Source of the DNA: UBA7488 sp964414185
GTDB taxonomy: Bacteria > Pseudomonadota > Alphaproteobacteria > CAAHEQ01 > UBA3637
Direction of reading: 5' to 3'
DNA length: 64,000 bases
NCBI GenBank assembly: GCA_964414185.1
Contig: CAYPVK010000007.1
Span: forward strand, 29,900-93,899
Every line of letters starts with the position of its first letter. The stretch's first letter is position 1. A program made the translations under genes and the position numbers. Under the pieces are notes generated by a model that was not told the DNA's origin, searched no databases, and was given only the letters and a program-made list of their open reading frames with translations. This document shows positions 1 to 9,401 of this stretch, piece by piece.

Positions 1-2095
1 GGCGTTCATTTTGAACCAACGTTACCAAAGATGACATTCTGTCGGTTAAATTATCGGCCGATTGATATTGGGCAAACGTCATCGGTGCCAATTCCGTCAA
101 AGACAAATATCCCAACGCGACATTTTTAATCGCTCGTTTGGCCGCCGAGGCCGCATCGGGTGAAAACGGCGCATCGGATTCATTTTCCCTATACAGTTTC
201 AATAATGTATCTTTATATCTGACGGCAAACGCGCGGCGCATCAATTTGCGGACACGTTTGATTTCTTCAATATCGATAACGTCCATTTTTTCGGCAATTT
301 CCTGTTCGCTCGGCAACATAACGGCTCGAGCGATAAAAGCTTTGTCAAGCCCGTCTTGTTCAAGGTAAGACCCCATCGTTTCAATAATGGATTCATCGGG
401 CGTTTCTTGTTTATGGGCAACCATTTCCAACAAACGTTCCAAAACATATTGGCGCGCCACGTCAAAACGATTGAACAAATCCGAATCCTTGGTCATCAAA
501 CGTTTGCGATCGTCATCGGAATATTTAATTTCCAACGTGATGGGCGATACAAAGAAACGGTTGATCGACAATGCCGGACGTTCCGAAATATTTTCAAACA
601 CGTATTCTTTTGACGGTTCATCAAAAATAATCGTGCCGGCTTTGATATCTTTGCCATCCGCACCGACCAATCCGTACGGCAATGGAATGACAAACGGCTC
701 CGTCGCCGTTTTATGCGTCTGAGTCAAACGTACTTTGAACGTTTTGGCTTGTTCATCATACGACGTTTCGGCTTTAACAAACGGACGGCCCGCGGTTGAA
801 TACCACCGTTTAAAGGCAGTTAAATCTTTACCCGATACATCTTCCATACATTTGACGAAATCATCAATCGTTACGGCTTGTCCGTCATGACGTTTAAAGT
901 ACAAATCGCACCCTTGGCGGAACAATTCTTTGCCCAAAATAGCCTGTTGCATACGAATGACTTCGGCACCTTTGTTGTAAACGGTACCGGTGTAGAAGTT
1001 TTCAATTTCCTTATACGAATCGGGGCGCACGGAGTGCGCCAAAGGACCGTCGTCTTCGGGGAATTGATAAGCGCGCAATTCCAAAACGTCGTCAATACGC
1101 CCGACGGCACGCGAACGTACGTCATAGCTGAATTCTTGATCGCGGAAAACAGTAAAGCCTTCCTTTAACGACAATTCAAACCATTGGCGCAATGTAACAC
1201 GGTCACCGCTGTAGTTATGGAAATATTCGTGTCCGATAACACGTTCGACATATTCATATGTCGCATCGGTTGCGGTATCTTTGCTTGCCAACAATGCGGC
1301 ATCGTTGAAAATATTCAATGATTTGTTTTCCATAGCGCCGGCATTGAATTTTGAAACGGCAACGATATTGAACAAATCCAAATCATATTCCAAACCGAAT
1401 GTCGTTTCATCCCAAGCCATCGCTAATTTCAGCGAATCCATCGCAAATTGCAGGCGGTCTTTTTTGCCTTGTTCGCAATACAGAGCCAAATCCACCGTTT
1501 TGCCGGACATGGTTGTAAACGTATCTTTAATCGAATCCAAATCACCCGCTACCAAAGCAAACAAATAGCAAGGCTTGTTAAACGGGTCTTCCCATACGAC
1601 GACATCGCCTTCATCTTTAATTTTATTGCCGTTGGACAACATAACGGGATATTTTTTACGGTCACCGCGGATTGTAACGGTAAATTTACTCGGCACATCC
1701 GAATGATCGGGATAATAAGTGATTGAACGGAACCCTTCCGGTTCGCATTGCGTACAAAACATACCGTCGGACATGTATAACCCCATCAGGCGCGTATTGG
1801 CTTCCGGATTAATTTCAACAGTTATTTCCAGTATGAAATTCGGCTTAGTTTTTTTCAAAGTTAACGTTGTATCGGTTAATTCATAATCGGCATCGGACAC
1901 CTTTTGCCCGTCCATTTTCAATTCAAGCAATTTCATATATTGGCCGTTTAACACCAACGGTTTTGACGTGTCACAATCTTCAAAAGCCAACCGGGCTTTG
2001 ACGATTGTTTGCGTGGGGTTTAAAGTAAAATCCAAATCCGTTTTGGGGAGTTTGTAAAACGGAGCTTGATAATCTTTACGATATTTTAACGACAT
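1..2095 (-). CDS. pepN: Aminopeptidase N, M1 family, 3' end cut by window edge
   Basis: Zinc-dependent aminopeptidase that removes N-terminal residues from peptides in the cytoplasm. Reading the minus strand from an ATG at 2095-2093 gives about 698 residues running off the window; the family is usually about 870 long, so the C-terminal helical domain is incomplete. The exopeptidase motif GAMEN is at about residues 253-257 and the zinc motif HEYFH (HExxH) lies about 35 residues later, followed by NYSGDRVT, as in E. coli PepN. The N-terminal beta domain (residues 1-180) is intact. It stands alone, with a 96-base gap to the next gene. Family assignment is firm; the peptide substrate range is inferred from the family. 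Confidence 0.95.
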   Translation of the reverse strand, partial: MSLKYRKDYQAPFYKLPKTDLDFTLNPTQTIVKARLAFEDCDTSKPLVLNGQYMKLLELKMDGQKVSDADYELTDTTLTLKKTKPNFILEITVEINPEANTRLMGLYMSDGMFCTQCEPEGFRSITYYPDHSDVPSKFTVTIRGDRKKYPVMLSNGNKIKDEGDVVVWEDPFNKPCYLFALVAGDLDSIKDTFTTMSGKTVDLALYCEQGKKDRLQFAMDSLKLAMAWDETTFGLEYDLDLFNIVAVSKFNAGAMENKSLNIFNDAALLASKDTATDATYEYVERVIGHEYFHNYSGDRVTLRQWFELSLKEGFTVFRDQEFSYDVRSRAVGRIDDVLELRAYQFPEDDGPLAHSVRPDSYKEIENFYTGTVYNKGAEVIRMQQAILGKELFRQGCDLYFKRHDGQAVTIDDFVKCMEDVSGKDLTAFKRWYSTAGRPFVKAETSYDEQAKTFKVRLTQTHKTATEPFVIPLPYGLVGADGKDIKAGTIIFDEPSKEYVFENISERPALSINRFFVSPITLEIKYSDDDRKRLMTKDSDLFNRFDVARQYVLERLLEMVAHKQETPDESIIETMGSYLEQDGLDKAFIARAVMLPSEQEIAEKMDVIDIEEIKRVRKLMRRAFAVRYKDTLLKLYRENESDAPFSPDAASAAKRAIKNVALGYLSLTELAPMTFAQYQSADNLTDRMSSLVTLVQNER

Positions 2096-2191
2096 TTTTT
2101 TAGCCTCTTCCTTTCTTTGTTTATAAAACCGTTATGCCTTTTTTGCATGGACCTTTATCGAATAAAACAATAAAAGCATTATGAAATTTCT

Positions 2192-2893
2192 TTACTTTTT
2201 TTGAATATCCGCATTCTTTTGCGTTGCATTCTTCAAATTTTCCATCCAAAACGCAGCTTTTTCGGGGTTGGCGGGTACTTCTTTAAATCCGCCCGAATAA
2301 ATGGCGACCAAACTTGTCATCGCGTTCACATTGCCTTTGGCGGCCGCATTTTCATACAACAAGATGACTTTATCCATCGGAATATCATCCCCCATATAGC
2401 CACGTTCCACCCAAACGCCCAATCCGTAGAGCGCATCGGGGTAACCTTGCTTGGCCGCTTCATTCATCCAAGCCATCGCTTTGGCACGATTTTCGGGGAT
2501 TTTATCACCCGTATCATACATCAAAGCCAATTGATATTGAGCATCAACTATACCCGCGGCGGCGGCTTTTTCCAAAAACAGTACAGCCTTTTTATAAGAA
2601 GGCGCGGCCTTTTGAATATTGTCTTTGAACTTTTGCCCTTCGGTCAAATACATCTGTCCCAAATAATAAGCCGACGTTATGACGGCATCTTTGTCTTCCG
2701 ATTCGTTGGCCATTAAAAAATACCGTTCGGCTTTTCGAATACGCCCGTCTTCCAAAGCCCCAATCGCCGCTTGTAATTGTTCGGAAGGTGTCATAAAGAA
2801 ATCTTTTAAAGTTACGGCACCGATTCCGATTACGGATAAAATGATTAAAATAAAAACAAGTGTCGTCAAGCCGGATATTTTTTTCTTTTTCAT
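2192..2893 (-). CDS. Sel1-repeat (TPR-like) membrane-anchored protein
   Basis: 233 residues. A basic start (MKKKK) is followed by one hydrophobic helix at about residues 8-30, so the protein is probably anchored in the inner membrane with its repeats outside the cytoplasm. From about residue 40 to 215 it consists of degenerate and good Sel1-like repeats; the clearest contain AQYQLALMY, ALYGLGVWVERG and AMTSLVAIYSGG, each with the small-residue spacing of the family. Sel1 proteins act as protein-binding scaffolds in envelope stress or secretion; the partner here cannot be read from sequence. It is divergent from murL, with a 118-base shared upstream region. Confidence 0.8.
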   Translation of the reverse strand: MKKKKISGLTTLVFILIILSVIGIGAVTLKDFFMTPSEQLQAAIGALEDGRIRKAERYFLMANESEDKDAVITSAYYLGQMYLTEGQKFKDNIQKAAPSYKKAVLFLEKAAAAGIVDAQYQLALMYDTGDKIPENRAKAMAWMNEAAKQGYPDALYGLGVWVERGYMGDDIPMDKVILLYENAAAKGNVNAMTSLVAIYSGGFKEVPANPEKAAFWMENLKNATQKNADIQKK

Positions 2894-3011
2894 GGTATTT
2901 CCCTTTACAAATGTGTCTGATATGATGTACTATCAAAACCGCATCGACGGTTAGCCGCGAAGGATTTCAATTTTTTTCATACATACAGATATACTAAAAG
3001 GATTTTTCACG

Positions 3012-4301
3012 TTGCGCAAGGCTTTTTATTATAAAAATTACGAATTTGATGCAAAAACGGGCATACTTTTATTTCAATACGAAAGCATGGGATATAAATT
3101 TAATGAAACAATCACATTCCCGGGAGCTCCGTTTACGTTGACCCAAGCACAAAAAAAAGCGTTGGATTTGATTTTCTTATACGCCCATATTGCCTTCGGC
3201 ATCAGTTATTATAAAGCGTTTTTAAATCCAGAAGTTGTTCTTGAAAGCGGCGCTTTGACGAAAGAAGAAGCGAACTTTTTTAATACGTTCTACATAAACG
3301 GGTTGGGTGAATTTTCCGTAAAAAATAATGTGGATATCCGTATCGCGTTTCCTTATCAAGAGATACAGCGCGAAAAATTTCAATTCAATTTGAAAAATCG
3401 CGCTTTGATTCCGGTCGGCGGCGGCAAAGATTCGTGCGTAACGATTGAATTGTTACGAGCGACGGGAAAACAAACGGCGGCCATTTCGCTCGGCAATCCG
3501 CGCCCGATTCAAGACTGTGTCCGAGCGGCGCAAATCCCACATATCGTCATGACACGCAAAATTTCACCGGTTTTGTTGGAATTAAATCAATTCGGGCAAG
3601 TTTTAAACGGGCATGTACCCATTACGGGTTTGATTTCATTTTTATTATGGGCAGCGGCCGTTTTGTATGATTACAAATACGTGGCAATGTCTTGCGAACG
3701 GTCGGCCAACAGCGGTAATATGGTTAAAAACGGGCGCACCATTAACCATCAATACAGCAAATCATTGGATTACGAACGCGATTTTTATGTACTGACAAGT
3801 GCTGTACATCCCGAATTCAGATATTTTTCGTTATTGCGCCCTTATTCGGAAGCGCATATCGCGAAATTGTTTGCCTGTCTTTGTAAACCTTATTTTGACG
3901 TATTTACCAGTTGCAACAAAGCTTTTAAATTAGATGCGACCAAACGGTTGGACAGATGGTGCGGCATGTGCGACAAATGCCGTTTCGTATTTTTGATTTT
4001 GGCGCCGTTTATGGATAAAGACAAACTTATCGAAATCGTCGGAAACAATCCGCTTAATGACATATCACAATTAAACGGGTATAAAGAATTGTTGGGCCTG
4101 AGCGGGCATAAGCCTTTTGAATGCGTCGGCGAAACGACCGAATGCCGATGGGCTATGGCCGAATTGGGGGCCGACCCCAAATGGCAAAATGATGCGGTTG
4201 TATCGGCGTTAAGCAAAAAAATAGAATCAAATGAATCGGATATTTTTACCCCTTCAACAACTCATTTAATTCCGGGAGAATACAAAAATGCACTTCAATG
4301 A
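3012..4301 (+). CDS. murL: UDP-MurNAc-L-Ala-L-Glu epimerase, MurL-like
   Basis: 429 residues from a TTG start at 3012, supported by AAAGG about 9 bases upstream. A PP-loop-like motif VGGGKDS (residues 137-143) and a C-terminal cysteine cluster CGMCDKC followed by RFVFLILAPF (about residues 318-335) are features I associate with MurL. In Xanthomonas MurL uses ATP to convert the terminal L-Glu of UDP-MurNAc-L-Ala-L-Glu to D-Glu, replacing glutamate racemase. The stop overlaps the start of the following mur ligase by 14 bases, so the two are co-translated, and the same murL-murD2 pairing is known from Xanthomonas. The stop is TGA. A different PP-loop enzyme is possible but fits the context less well. 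Confidence 0.8.
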   Translation: MRKAFYYKNYEFDAKTGILLFQYESMGYKFNETITFPGAPFTLTQAQKKALDLIFLYAHIAFGISYYKAFLNPEVVLESGALTKEEANFFNTFYINGLGEFSVKNNVDIRIAFPYQEIQREKFQFNLKNRALIPVGGGKDSCVTIELLRATGKQTAAISLGNPRPIQDCVRAAQIPHIVMTRKISPVLLELNQFGQVLNGHVPITGLISFLLWAAAVLYDYKYVAMSCERSANSGNMVKNGRTINHQYSKSLDYERDFYVLTSAVHPEFRYFSLLRPYSEAHIAKLFACLCKPYFDVFTSCNKAFKLDATKRLDRWCGMCDKCRFVFLILAPFMDKDKLIEIVGNNPLNDISQLNGYKELLGLSGHKPFECVGETTECRWAMAELGADPKWQNDAVVSALSKKIESNESDIFTPSTTHLIPGEYKNALQ

Positions 4302-5487
4302 ATTTAAAGGCAAAACCGTCGGCATTTGGGGAATGGGCAAAGAAGGCTTTGCCGCGAAAAAAGCGCTTGAAAAATACGCATCTCCCCAAAATATCCTAGA
4401 AATCGAAGAAGACAATTTAAATGATTTAAACAAATGCGATATTGTGATAAAATCGCCGGGTGTATCTTTATATCGTCCCGAAATTGAACGGTTGCGCGAA
4501 AAAGGCGTTGCCGTTACCTCGGGTACAAATATTTTTCTGTCAAACCATAACCCTGATCAAAAAATCATTGCCGTCACGGGGACAAAGGGCAAAAGCACAA
4601 CTTCTTCCTTATTATACCATGTATTAACAAAATTAGGCATAAAGGCGGCATTGGGCGGCAATATCGGCGTCCCACTGTTGGCATTATCTAAAACGCGTGC
4701 CGATATTGTTATAGCCGAATTGTCATCGTATCAATGCGCGGATATAAACGGCAAAATTGATTTGGCGGTTTTGGTCAATTTATATCCCGAACATTTGCCG
4801 TGGCACAAAACACATGAACGGTATTATTCGGATAAGCTCCATATGGTCGGACAAGCCGATATATGCTTTTTAAATGCACAAGACGCCAATACAAAAATAT
4901 TTGCGAACAATCCCGACATTTTAAAAAAAGCCGTGTATTTTAACGAACACCCTTTAACGTTGCCGAATTTCCCGCTGAAAGGCGAACATAACTTGCAAAA
5001 CGCGTCGGCAGTGTTAAGGGTAATTGAAGTATTGGGATTGGATGTTCATCAAGCAATCCGCGCCATGCAAAGCTTTCAATCCTTGCCGCATCGGTTGGAC
5101 ATTATCGGGAAAATAGATGGCATTACCTATGTGGATGACAGTATTTCGACAACGCCCGAAACGGCGATTGCCGCGATGGAAGCGTTTAAGGGTACCCCTA
5201 TAACTTTAATCATGGGCGGCCAAGACCGCGGCCAAGATTACAATGCATTGGCCGCTTATACCAAAGCACATAATGTTTGCGTTGTTACATTGCCCGATAC
5301 GGGAAGACGTATGGACACATTGGCAGATACTTATCGTGCTAATAACATGAAAGAAGCGGTAACCATTGCCAAACAGCAAACACCTGCGGGCGGGATTGTG
5401 TTATTATCTCCCGCCGCGCCCAGTTATAACATGTACAAAAATTTTGAAGCGCGCGGAGAAGATTTTAAAAAGTGTGTTTTTGAATAA
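4288..5487 (+). CDS. murD: UDP-N-acetylmuramoyl-L-alanine glutamate ligase, probably the L-Glu (MurD2) type
   Basis: Cytoplasmic ATP-dependent ligase adding glutamate to UDP-MurNAc-L-Ala. 399 residues, shorter than typical MurD (about 440-470). The N-terminal nucleotide-sugar domain opens with GIWGMGKEGFA; the Mur ligase P-loop GTKGKST is at about 97-103; the central domain has SSYQ and the Mur ligase H-x-x-R-hinge region (LPHRLDIIG); the C-terminal domain has DDSISTTPETAIAAM and LSPAAPSYNMYKNFEARG, all typical of MurD. It overlaps murL. Because its partner is MurL, I infer that it uses L-Glu rather than D-Glu. A rho-independent terminator follows at 5517-5555. Confidence 0.88.
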   Translation: MHFNEFKGKTVGIWGMGKEGFAAKKALEKYASPQNILEIEEDNLNDLNKCDIVIKSPGVSLYRPEIERLREKGVAVTSGTNIFLSNHNPDQKIIAVTGTKGKSTTSSLLYHVLTKLGIKAALGGNIGVPLLALSKTRADIVIAELSSYQCADINGKIDLAVLVNLYPEHLPWHKTHERYYSDKLHMVGQADICFLNAQDANTKIFANNPDILKKAVYFNEHPLTLPNFPLKGEHNLQNASAVLRVIEVLGLDVHQAIRAMQSFQSLPHRLDIIGKIDGITYVDDSISTTPETAIAAMEAFKGTPITLIMGGQDRGQDYNALAAYTKAHNVCVVTLPDTGRRMDTLADTYRANNMKEAVTIAKQQTPAGGIVLLSPAAPSYNMYKNFEARGEDFKKCVFE

Positions 5488-5516
5488 TTGTTATCCGCAA
5501 TATCGAAAACAATTAC

Positions 5517-5555
5517 AAAAAAACGCCGACGGAAAAATTTCGTGCGGCGTTTTTG
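5517..5555 (+). terminator. Rho-independent terminator after murL-murD (may serve fabI too)
   Basis: AAAAACGCCG and CGGCGTTTTT form a 10-bp stem around a short A/T-rich loop, with T-tract on one side and A-tract on the other, so it can act for both convergent units (murD on plus, fabI on minus). Confidence 0.85.
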
Positions 5556-5576
5556 TTATAAATCATATTTTTGATA

Positions 5577-6410
5577 TTATTCGGACAATTTAAAAGCCCC
5601 CAACAATTCGGCGGATTGCACCGCATTTTTCGGGTTAATCATTGCATTATGGCTATAACCCGCATCCACGTGGATAATTTCACCCGTAACACCTGATGCC
5701 AAATCGCTGAGCAAATACAAACCTGTTCCGCCGACGTCTTCAATTGTTACATTGCGGCACAAAGCGGAATTGTTTTGTGTCCACCCCAAGATTTGGCGGA
5801 AATCGCCGATACCGGCCGCGGCCAAAGTCCGAATCGGGCCGGCCGAAATGGCGTTAACACGAATGTTTTGATGACCCAGGTCAAAGGCAATGTAATGAAT
5901 GGAAGCTTCCAAAGCGGCCTTTGCCACACCCATCACATTATAGTTCGGCAAGTATCTTTCCGCGCCCAAATAAGTCAATGTCAACAACGAACCACCATCC
6001 GTCATTAAATCGGCGGCGCGTTTACATACGTCCGTGAATGAAAAGCAAGAAATCAACATTGAATTTGAAAAGTTCGCAGCCGTTGTATCGACATAACGCC
6101 CTTTAAGTTCGTTTTTATCGGAAAAAGCGATTGCGTGGACGACAAAATCAATTTTGCCCCATTTTTCTTTGATGGTCGCAAAAAGGTTGTCCATGCTGAC
6201 GGGATCGGTCACATCACAAGGAATCAATGTATCGACTCCGACGGAAGCGGCCAAAGGTTGTACACGTTTCAACAAAGCTTCACCTTGATACGTGAACGCC
6301 ATTTCGGCACCGGCATCGGCCAATTGTTTTGCAATCCCCCAAGCAATCGAATGATCGTTGGCGACGCCCATAATCAACCCCTTTTTACCCTTCATCAAGC
6401 CACAAGTCAT
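5577..6410 (-). CDS. fabI: Enoyl-[acyl-carrier-protein] reductase FabI
   Basis: Last step of each fatty-acid elongation cycle in the cytoplasm, reducing enoyl-ACP with NAD(P)H. 277 residues, close to the usual 260-280. The nucleotide-binding segment GVANDHSIAWGIA is at residues 15-27, and the catalytic set Tyr147, Tyr157 and Lys164 shows the FabI Y-x6-K spacing (Y157-NVMGVA-K164). Alphaproteobacterial conservation is clear in the C-terminal AGPIRTLAAAGI. An AAGGAAA ribosome site precedes the ATG. It is a single gene, convergent with murD. The triclosan-sensitive class is inferred from Tyr147/157, not tested. Confidence 0.96.
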   Translation of the reverse strand: MTCGLMKGKKGLIMGVANDHSIAWGIAKQLADAGAEMAFTYQGEALLKRVQPLAASVGVDTLIPCDVTDPVSMDNLFATIKEKWGKIDFVVHAIAFSDKNELKGRYVDTTAANFSNSMLISCFSFTDVCKRAADLMTDGGSLLTLTYLGAERYLPNYNVMGVAKAALEASIHYIAFDLGHQNIRVNAISAGPIRTLAAAGIGDFRQILGWTQNNSALCRNVTIEDVGGTGLYLLSDLASGVTGEIIHVDAGYSHNAMINPKNAVQSAELLGAFKLSE

Positions 6411-6761
6411 TTAATTTTCCTTTCTTAAGCTATCTTATGATACAAGTATTAAGTATATAATACATATTTTAGACAAAATTGCAAATGACACTTTTATGAC
6501 AATCGTGAAATTTATAATTAATTCAGGCATCCATAGTTTAAAAATTCATTTGCTTTTTTGTTTAAAACAAGTTAGCCTGTTAAAACAGAGTGTTAAGAAG
6601 AGTAAACTATGATCAATCTCTCGCGCTTTTATCGGCATTTTTATTGTCGGCAGATTATATGATGAATTTTCGGGACATCCGCTTTGTAAACGGCAAAAAT
6701 TATATTTAAACAATTAATTTAATTACATTAAACAACCTATTAAATAAGAAAGAAAAATTAA
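6411..6761. other. Divergent fabI / Nudix intergenic region
   Basis: 351 bases, very A/T rich, no open frame with a credible start. It must hold promoters for both flanking genes. I see no confident operator, RNA structure or repeat. Confidence 0.4.
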
Positions 6762-7190
6762 ATGTCTAAAATTGCTCAATATATACGTCCGTTAGCACTT
6801 GGCGTCATTTTAAAAGACGGTAAAATTTTGGCGGTTCGCGAATTTGACCGAAAGAAAAACGAAACTTTTTACCGTTTGCTCGGCGGCGGAATTGAATTTT
6901 GCGAAACGGGAAAGGATGCTTTAAAACGCGAATTTATGGAAGAACTCGGGGTTGAAATTAATGTTAAAAAACGTTTGGGCGTCCTTGAAAACCTGTTCAC
7001 GTTCGAAAATCAACAAGGGCATGAAATTTGTTTGCTTTACAGTATGGAATTTAGTGATAAAAATGTATCCGAAAAAGAAAAGCTGCCGATGATTGAACCG
7101 CAACATGCGGGTAAAGTTGCCGAATATGTCGATGTTAATACGCCGCATATTTATCCTAACGGATGGCAAGAATATATTATGCAAGCTTAA
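6762..7190 (+). CDS. Nudix hydrolase
   Basis: 142 residues. The complete Nudix box (G-x5-E-x7-REUxEExGU) spans residues 42-64, GGIEFCE through REFMEELGV, binding Mg2+ for cleavage of a nucleoside diphosphate linked to another moiety. The middle of the protein (LFTFENQQGHEICLLY) resembles the ADP-ribose/ADP-sugar-like and uncharacterised small Nudix enzymes; the substrate cannot be read. AAGAAAGAAAAA precedes the ATG. It is an isolated plus-strand gene between two minus-strand units. Confidence 0.9.
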   Translation: MSKIAQYIRPLALGVILKDGKILAVREFDRKKNETFYRLLGGGIEFCETGKDALKREFMEELGVEINVKKRLGVLENLFTFENQQGHEICLLYSMEFSDKNVSEKEKLPMIEPQHAGKVAEYVDVNTPHIYPNGWQEYIMQA

Positions 7191-7278
7191 ACTCTTGCCA
7201 AAAGACGCCATACGCTTTTTTTAAATTTATTAAGGATATATTCTATAAAAAAACTTAAGCATTGTTGTTTTTATACCG

Positions 7279-8334
7279 CTACATCGTTCCTTTGGCTGAT
7301 TTCAACTGCCCGCAAGCGGCCATAATGTCCTCCCCGCGCGATTTGCGAATGGGGGCGGCAAAATATTTGCCTTCCAAAAATCTGGAAAATTTATGGATTG
7401 TATTACTGCTGGACGGTTCAAACGGCGCACCGTTCCAAGGATGAAACGGAATTAAATTAAATTTGACTTCCAACCCTTTAACCAAACGGACTAATTCTTC
7501 GGCACATTCCAATGAATCGTTGACGCCTTTCAACATTACATATTCCATTGTGATAAATTGACGTTTTTGTGAACGAGCCTGATATTCCTTACAAGCATCT
7601 ATTAATTTTGCCAATGGGAATTTTTTGTTAATCGGCATAATAGACGAGCGAATTTCATCATTCGGCGCATGTAAACTGACCGCCAATTTAACGCCCAAAT
7701 CGGCTAAAAGCGGAATTTTATCCGCAACACCTGCCGTTGAAACGGTAATTTTGCGTTTGGACAAACCGATACCGTCGGGTGCTTTTAACAACTCAATTGC
7801 CTTTGCGACATTTTCAAAATTATACAAGGGTTCGCCCATCCCCATAAATACAACGTTTGACAAACGACGCGTGTCATCGGTCGGCGTCGGCCATTCGCCG
7901 TAACTGTCCCGCGCCGCCATAAATTGCCCGACAATTTCGCCGGCCGTTAAATTGCGCATCATTTTTTGCGTGCCCGTATGGCAAAATTTACACCCTTGAG
8001 CACATCCGACTTGAGAAGATACACATACGGCACCGCTGTCTTCTTGCGGGATATAAACGGTTTCGACTTGTTTGCCGTCGGCAAATTCCATCAACCATTT
8101 GCGCGTCGTGTCGATTGAGGTTTGTTCGGTTATGATTTTCGGATGCACCGCAGTGTAATGTTCATCTAATTTTGCACGAAAATCTTTTGCCAATGACGTC
8201 ATTTTTTGAAAATCACTTTGACCTTGGTAATATAGCCAATGCCACAGCTGTTTTGTTCTGAACGGCTTTTCGCCAATGCTGACAAGTTCGGCATTTAATT
8301 CGTCAAAAGTCAAGCCGATAAGATTTTTTTTCAT
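7279..8334 (-). CDS. rlmN: Dual-specificity RNA methyltransferase RlmN (23S A2503 / tRNA A37)
   Basis: Radical-SAM enzyme that makes 2-methyladenosine at 23S rRNA position 2503 and tRNA position 37. 351 residues, normal length. The iron-sulfur motif C-x3-C-x2-C is at Cys111, Cys115 and Cys118; family motifs VFMGMGEPLYNF, VSTAGVADKIP and SLHAPNDEIRSSIMPIN follow; the second catalytic cysteine is near the C-terminus (about Cys341, in MAACGQL). Just downstream of and co-oriented with the IalB-like gene (9 bases apart), an arrangement seen in other Alphaproteobacteria. Confidence 0.97.
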   Translation of the reverse strand: MKKNLIGLTFDELNAELVSIGEKPFRTKQLWHWLYYQGQSDFQKMTSLAKDFRAKLDEHYTAVHPKIITEQTSIDTTRKWLMEFADGKQVETVYIPQEDSGAVCVSSQVGCAQGCKFCHTGTQKMMRNLTAGEIVGQFMAARDSYGEWPTPTDDTRRLSNVVFMGMGEPLYNFENVAKAIELLKAPDGIGLSKRKITVSTAGVADKIPLLADLGVKLAVSLHAPNDEIRSSIMPINKKFPLAKLIDACKEYQARSQKRQFITMEYVMLKGVNDSLECAEELVRLVKGLEVKFNLIPFHPWNGAPFEPSSSNTIHKFSRFLEGKYFAAPIRKSRGEDIMAACGQLKSAKGTM

Positions 8335-8343
8335 ACCGCCCCC

Positions 8344-8862
8344 TTATCTGCCGCAAGCTTCATTGATGGCTTCATACGCTTTTGTAAAGCCTTTCAACGA
8401 AAAAGTATCTGTGATTTTGGTACCACGCACGGATTGCCCATAAGCAATCGCATTGGATCCTTTAATCATGTCTTGGACTAACTTTTTATCGGTAGCGGCC
8501 TCTTTGACCCAAGCCATATCTTTGACGGCTTCCAAATTGACCGTTTTGCGGTTGTCCACACGCAGTGTCGGCTTTGTCCCTTTTTTATAGGTAAAGCCGG
8601 CTTGAATACTTACCACATCATAAGATTTATCGTTCGGGCGGTGCGTAACAGATAAAAATACATCTCCGCGATATGTATATTTGCCTGCCGATTTGGTTGG
8701 TTCAGCCGCCATATAACAGACTTTGCCGTCCGTTTCTTGGAATGAATAGGCCGTCCAAGAATGGAAAGTGCCCAATATCGTTAAATCGGGCGGGGTCGCC
8801 GATGCATTTTTTACGAAAGTAAAAAGACAAGCAACACACAACCCCCAAATAACTTTTTTCAT
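8344..8862 (-). CDS. IalB (invasion-associated locus B) family secreted protein
   Basis: 172 residues with a cleavable signal peptide (MKKVIWGLCVACLFTFVKNASA, cleavage near residue 22). The mature part carries the family pattern: aromatic-rich WTAYSF, a Cys in KVCYMA, a beta-sandwich body, and near the end KDMAWVKEA, a GTKITDTFSLKGFTKA segment and a final Cys in EACGR that likely pairs with the first. IalB proteins are periplasmic or surface proteins, named for erythrocyte invasion in Bartonella but widespread in non-pathogenic Alphaproteobacteria, so no virulence role should be read into it. Upstream of rlmN in the same operon. Confidence 0.82.
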   Translation of the reverse strand: MKKVIWGLCVACLFTFVKNASATPPDLTILGTFHSWTAYSFQETDGKVCYMAAEPTKSAGKYTYRGDVFLSVTHRPNDKSYDVVSIQAGFTYKKGTKPTLRVDNRKTVNLEAVKDMAWVKEAATDKKLVQDMIKGSNAIAYGQSVRGTKITDTFSLKGFTKAYEAINEACGR

Positions 8863-8977
8863 CCCTTTGCTCCTTTAGCGTTTTTTTAAAAGTCTAGCCC
8901 ATCCCCCAATAAAAGGCAAGACTTTTTTAAAACCTTAAAGCAAACGGCGACCGAACCGTCTCGGTCAAACAAAGGAA

Positions 8978-9271
8978 TTATTCTGCTTCACATCCGTTGC
9001 CTTCAATAGCCCAGCTTGCCACTTGGCCATTGATAATCGTAAAGACTGTTTCGCAGTATTTATTGCTTCCTTTATCTGTAATTCCGTCTTTTAAATATGA
9101 CACATACCGAGCCGTCAATGTGTCATATGTTTTCGTCGGCACACCCCATTGGCCGATTAAACGGCTTTCCGGATAGCCGATAAAACCATCCAATTTGGCT
9201 TCATATTTTTCGCGTGTCGCACATGATGCCACCATCAACACCATCGCCAACGCACATAAAATTTTTTTCAT
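8978..9271 (-). CDS. Small lipoprotein of unknown function
   Basis: 97 residues. Signal sequence MKKILCALAMVLMVASC with lipobox VASC (lipidated Cys17), so it is a membrane-anchored lipoprotein. The mature part has GYPESRLIGQWGVPTKTYDT, similar in layout to small outer-membrane SmpA/BamE-like repeats that begin with a Gly-x-Pro turn, and two Cys near the C-terminus (NKYCET, GNGCEAE) that may form a disulfide. It lies upstream of the ialB-like gene with a 115-base gap, probably with its own promoter. No family is assigned with confidence. Confidence 0.7.
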   Translation of the reverse strand: MKKILCALAMVLMVASCATREKYEAKLDGFIGYPESRLIGQWGVPTKTYDTLTARYVSYLKDGITDKGSNKYCETVFTIINGQVASWAIEGNGCEAE

Positions 9272-9401
9272 TTAAGTCTCCCCCTTTTGACTTATAATAA
9301 GTTCTTCAAATCTTCAGTTAGGCATGCTTTTGCCGAATAACAAGGGGAAACGATAAAATCTGTAAATAAGTATGTCTTTTACAATCAAAAACAACACAAA
9401 A

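Noticed and set aside
3420..3445. QueC-type PP-loop enzyme for the murL gene
   Set aside because: Length, C-terminal Cys cluster and overlap with a mur ligase fit MurL better.
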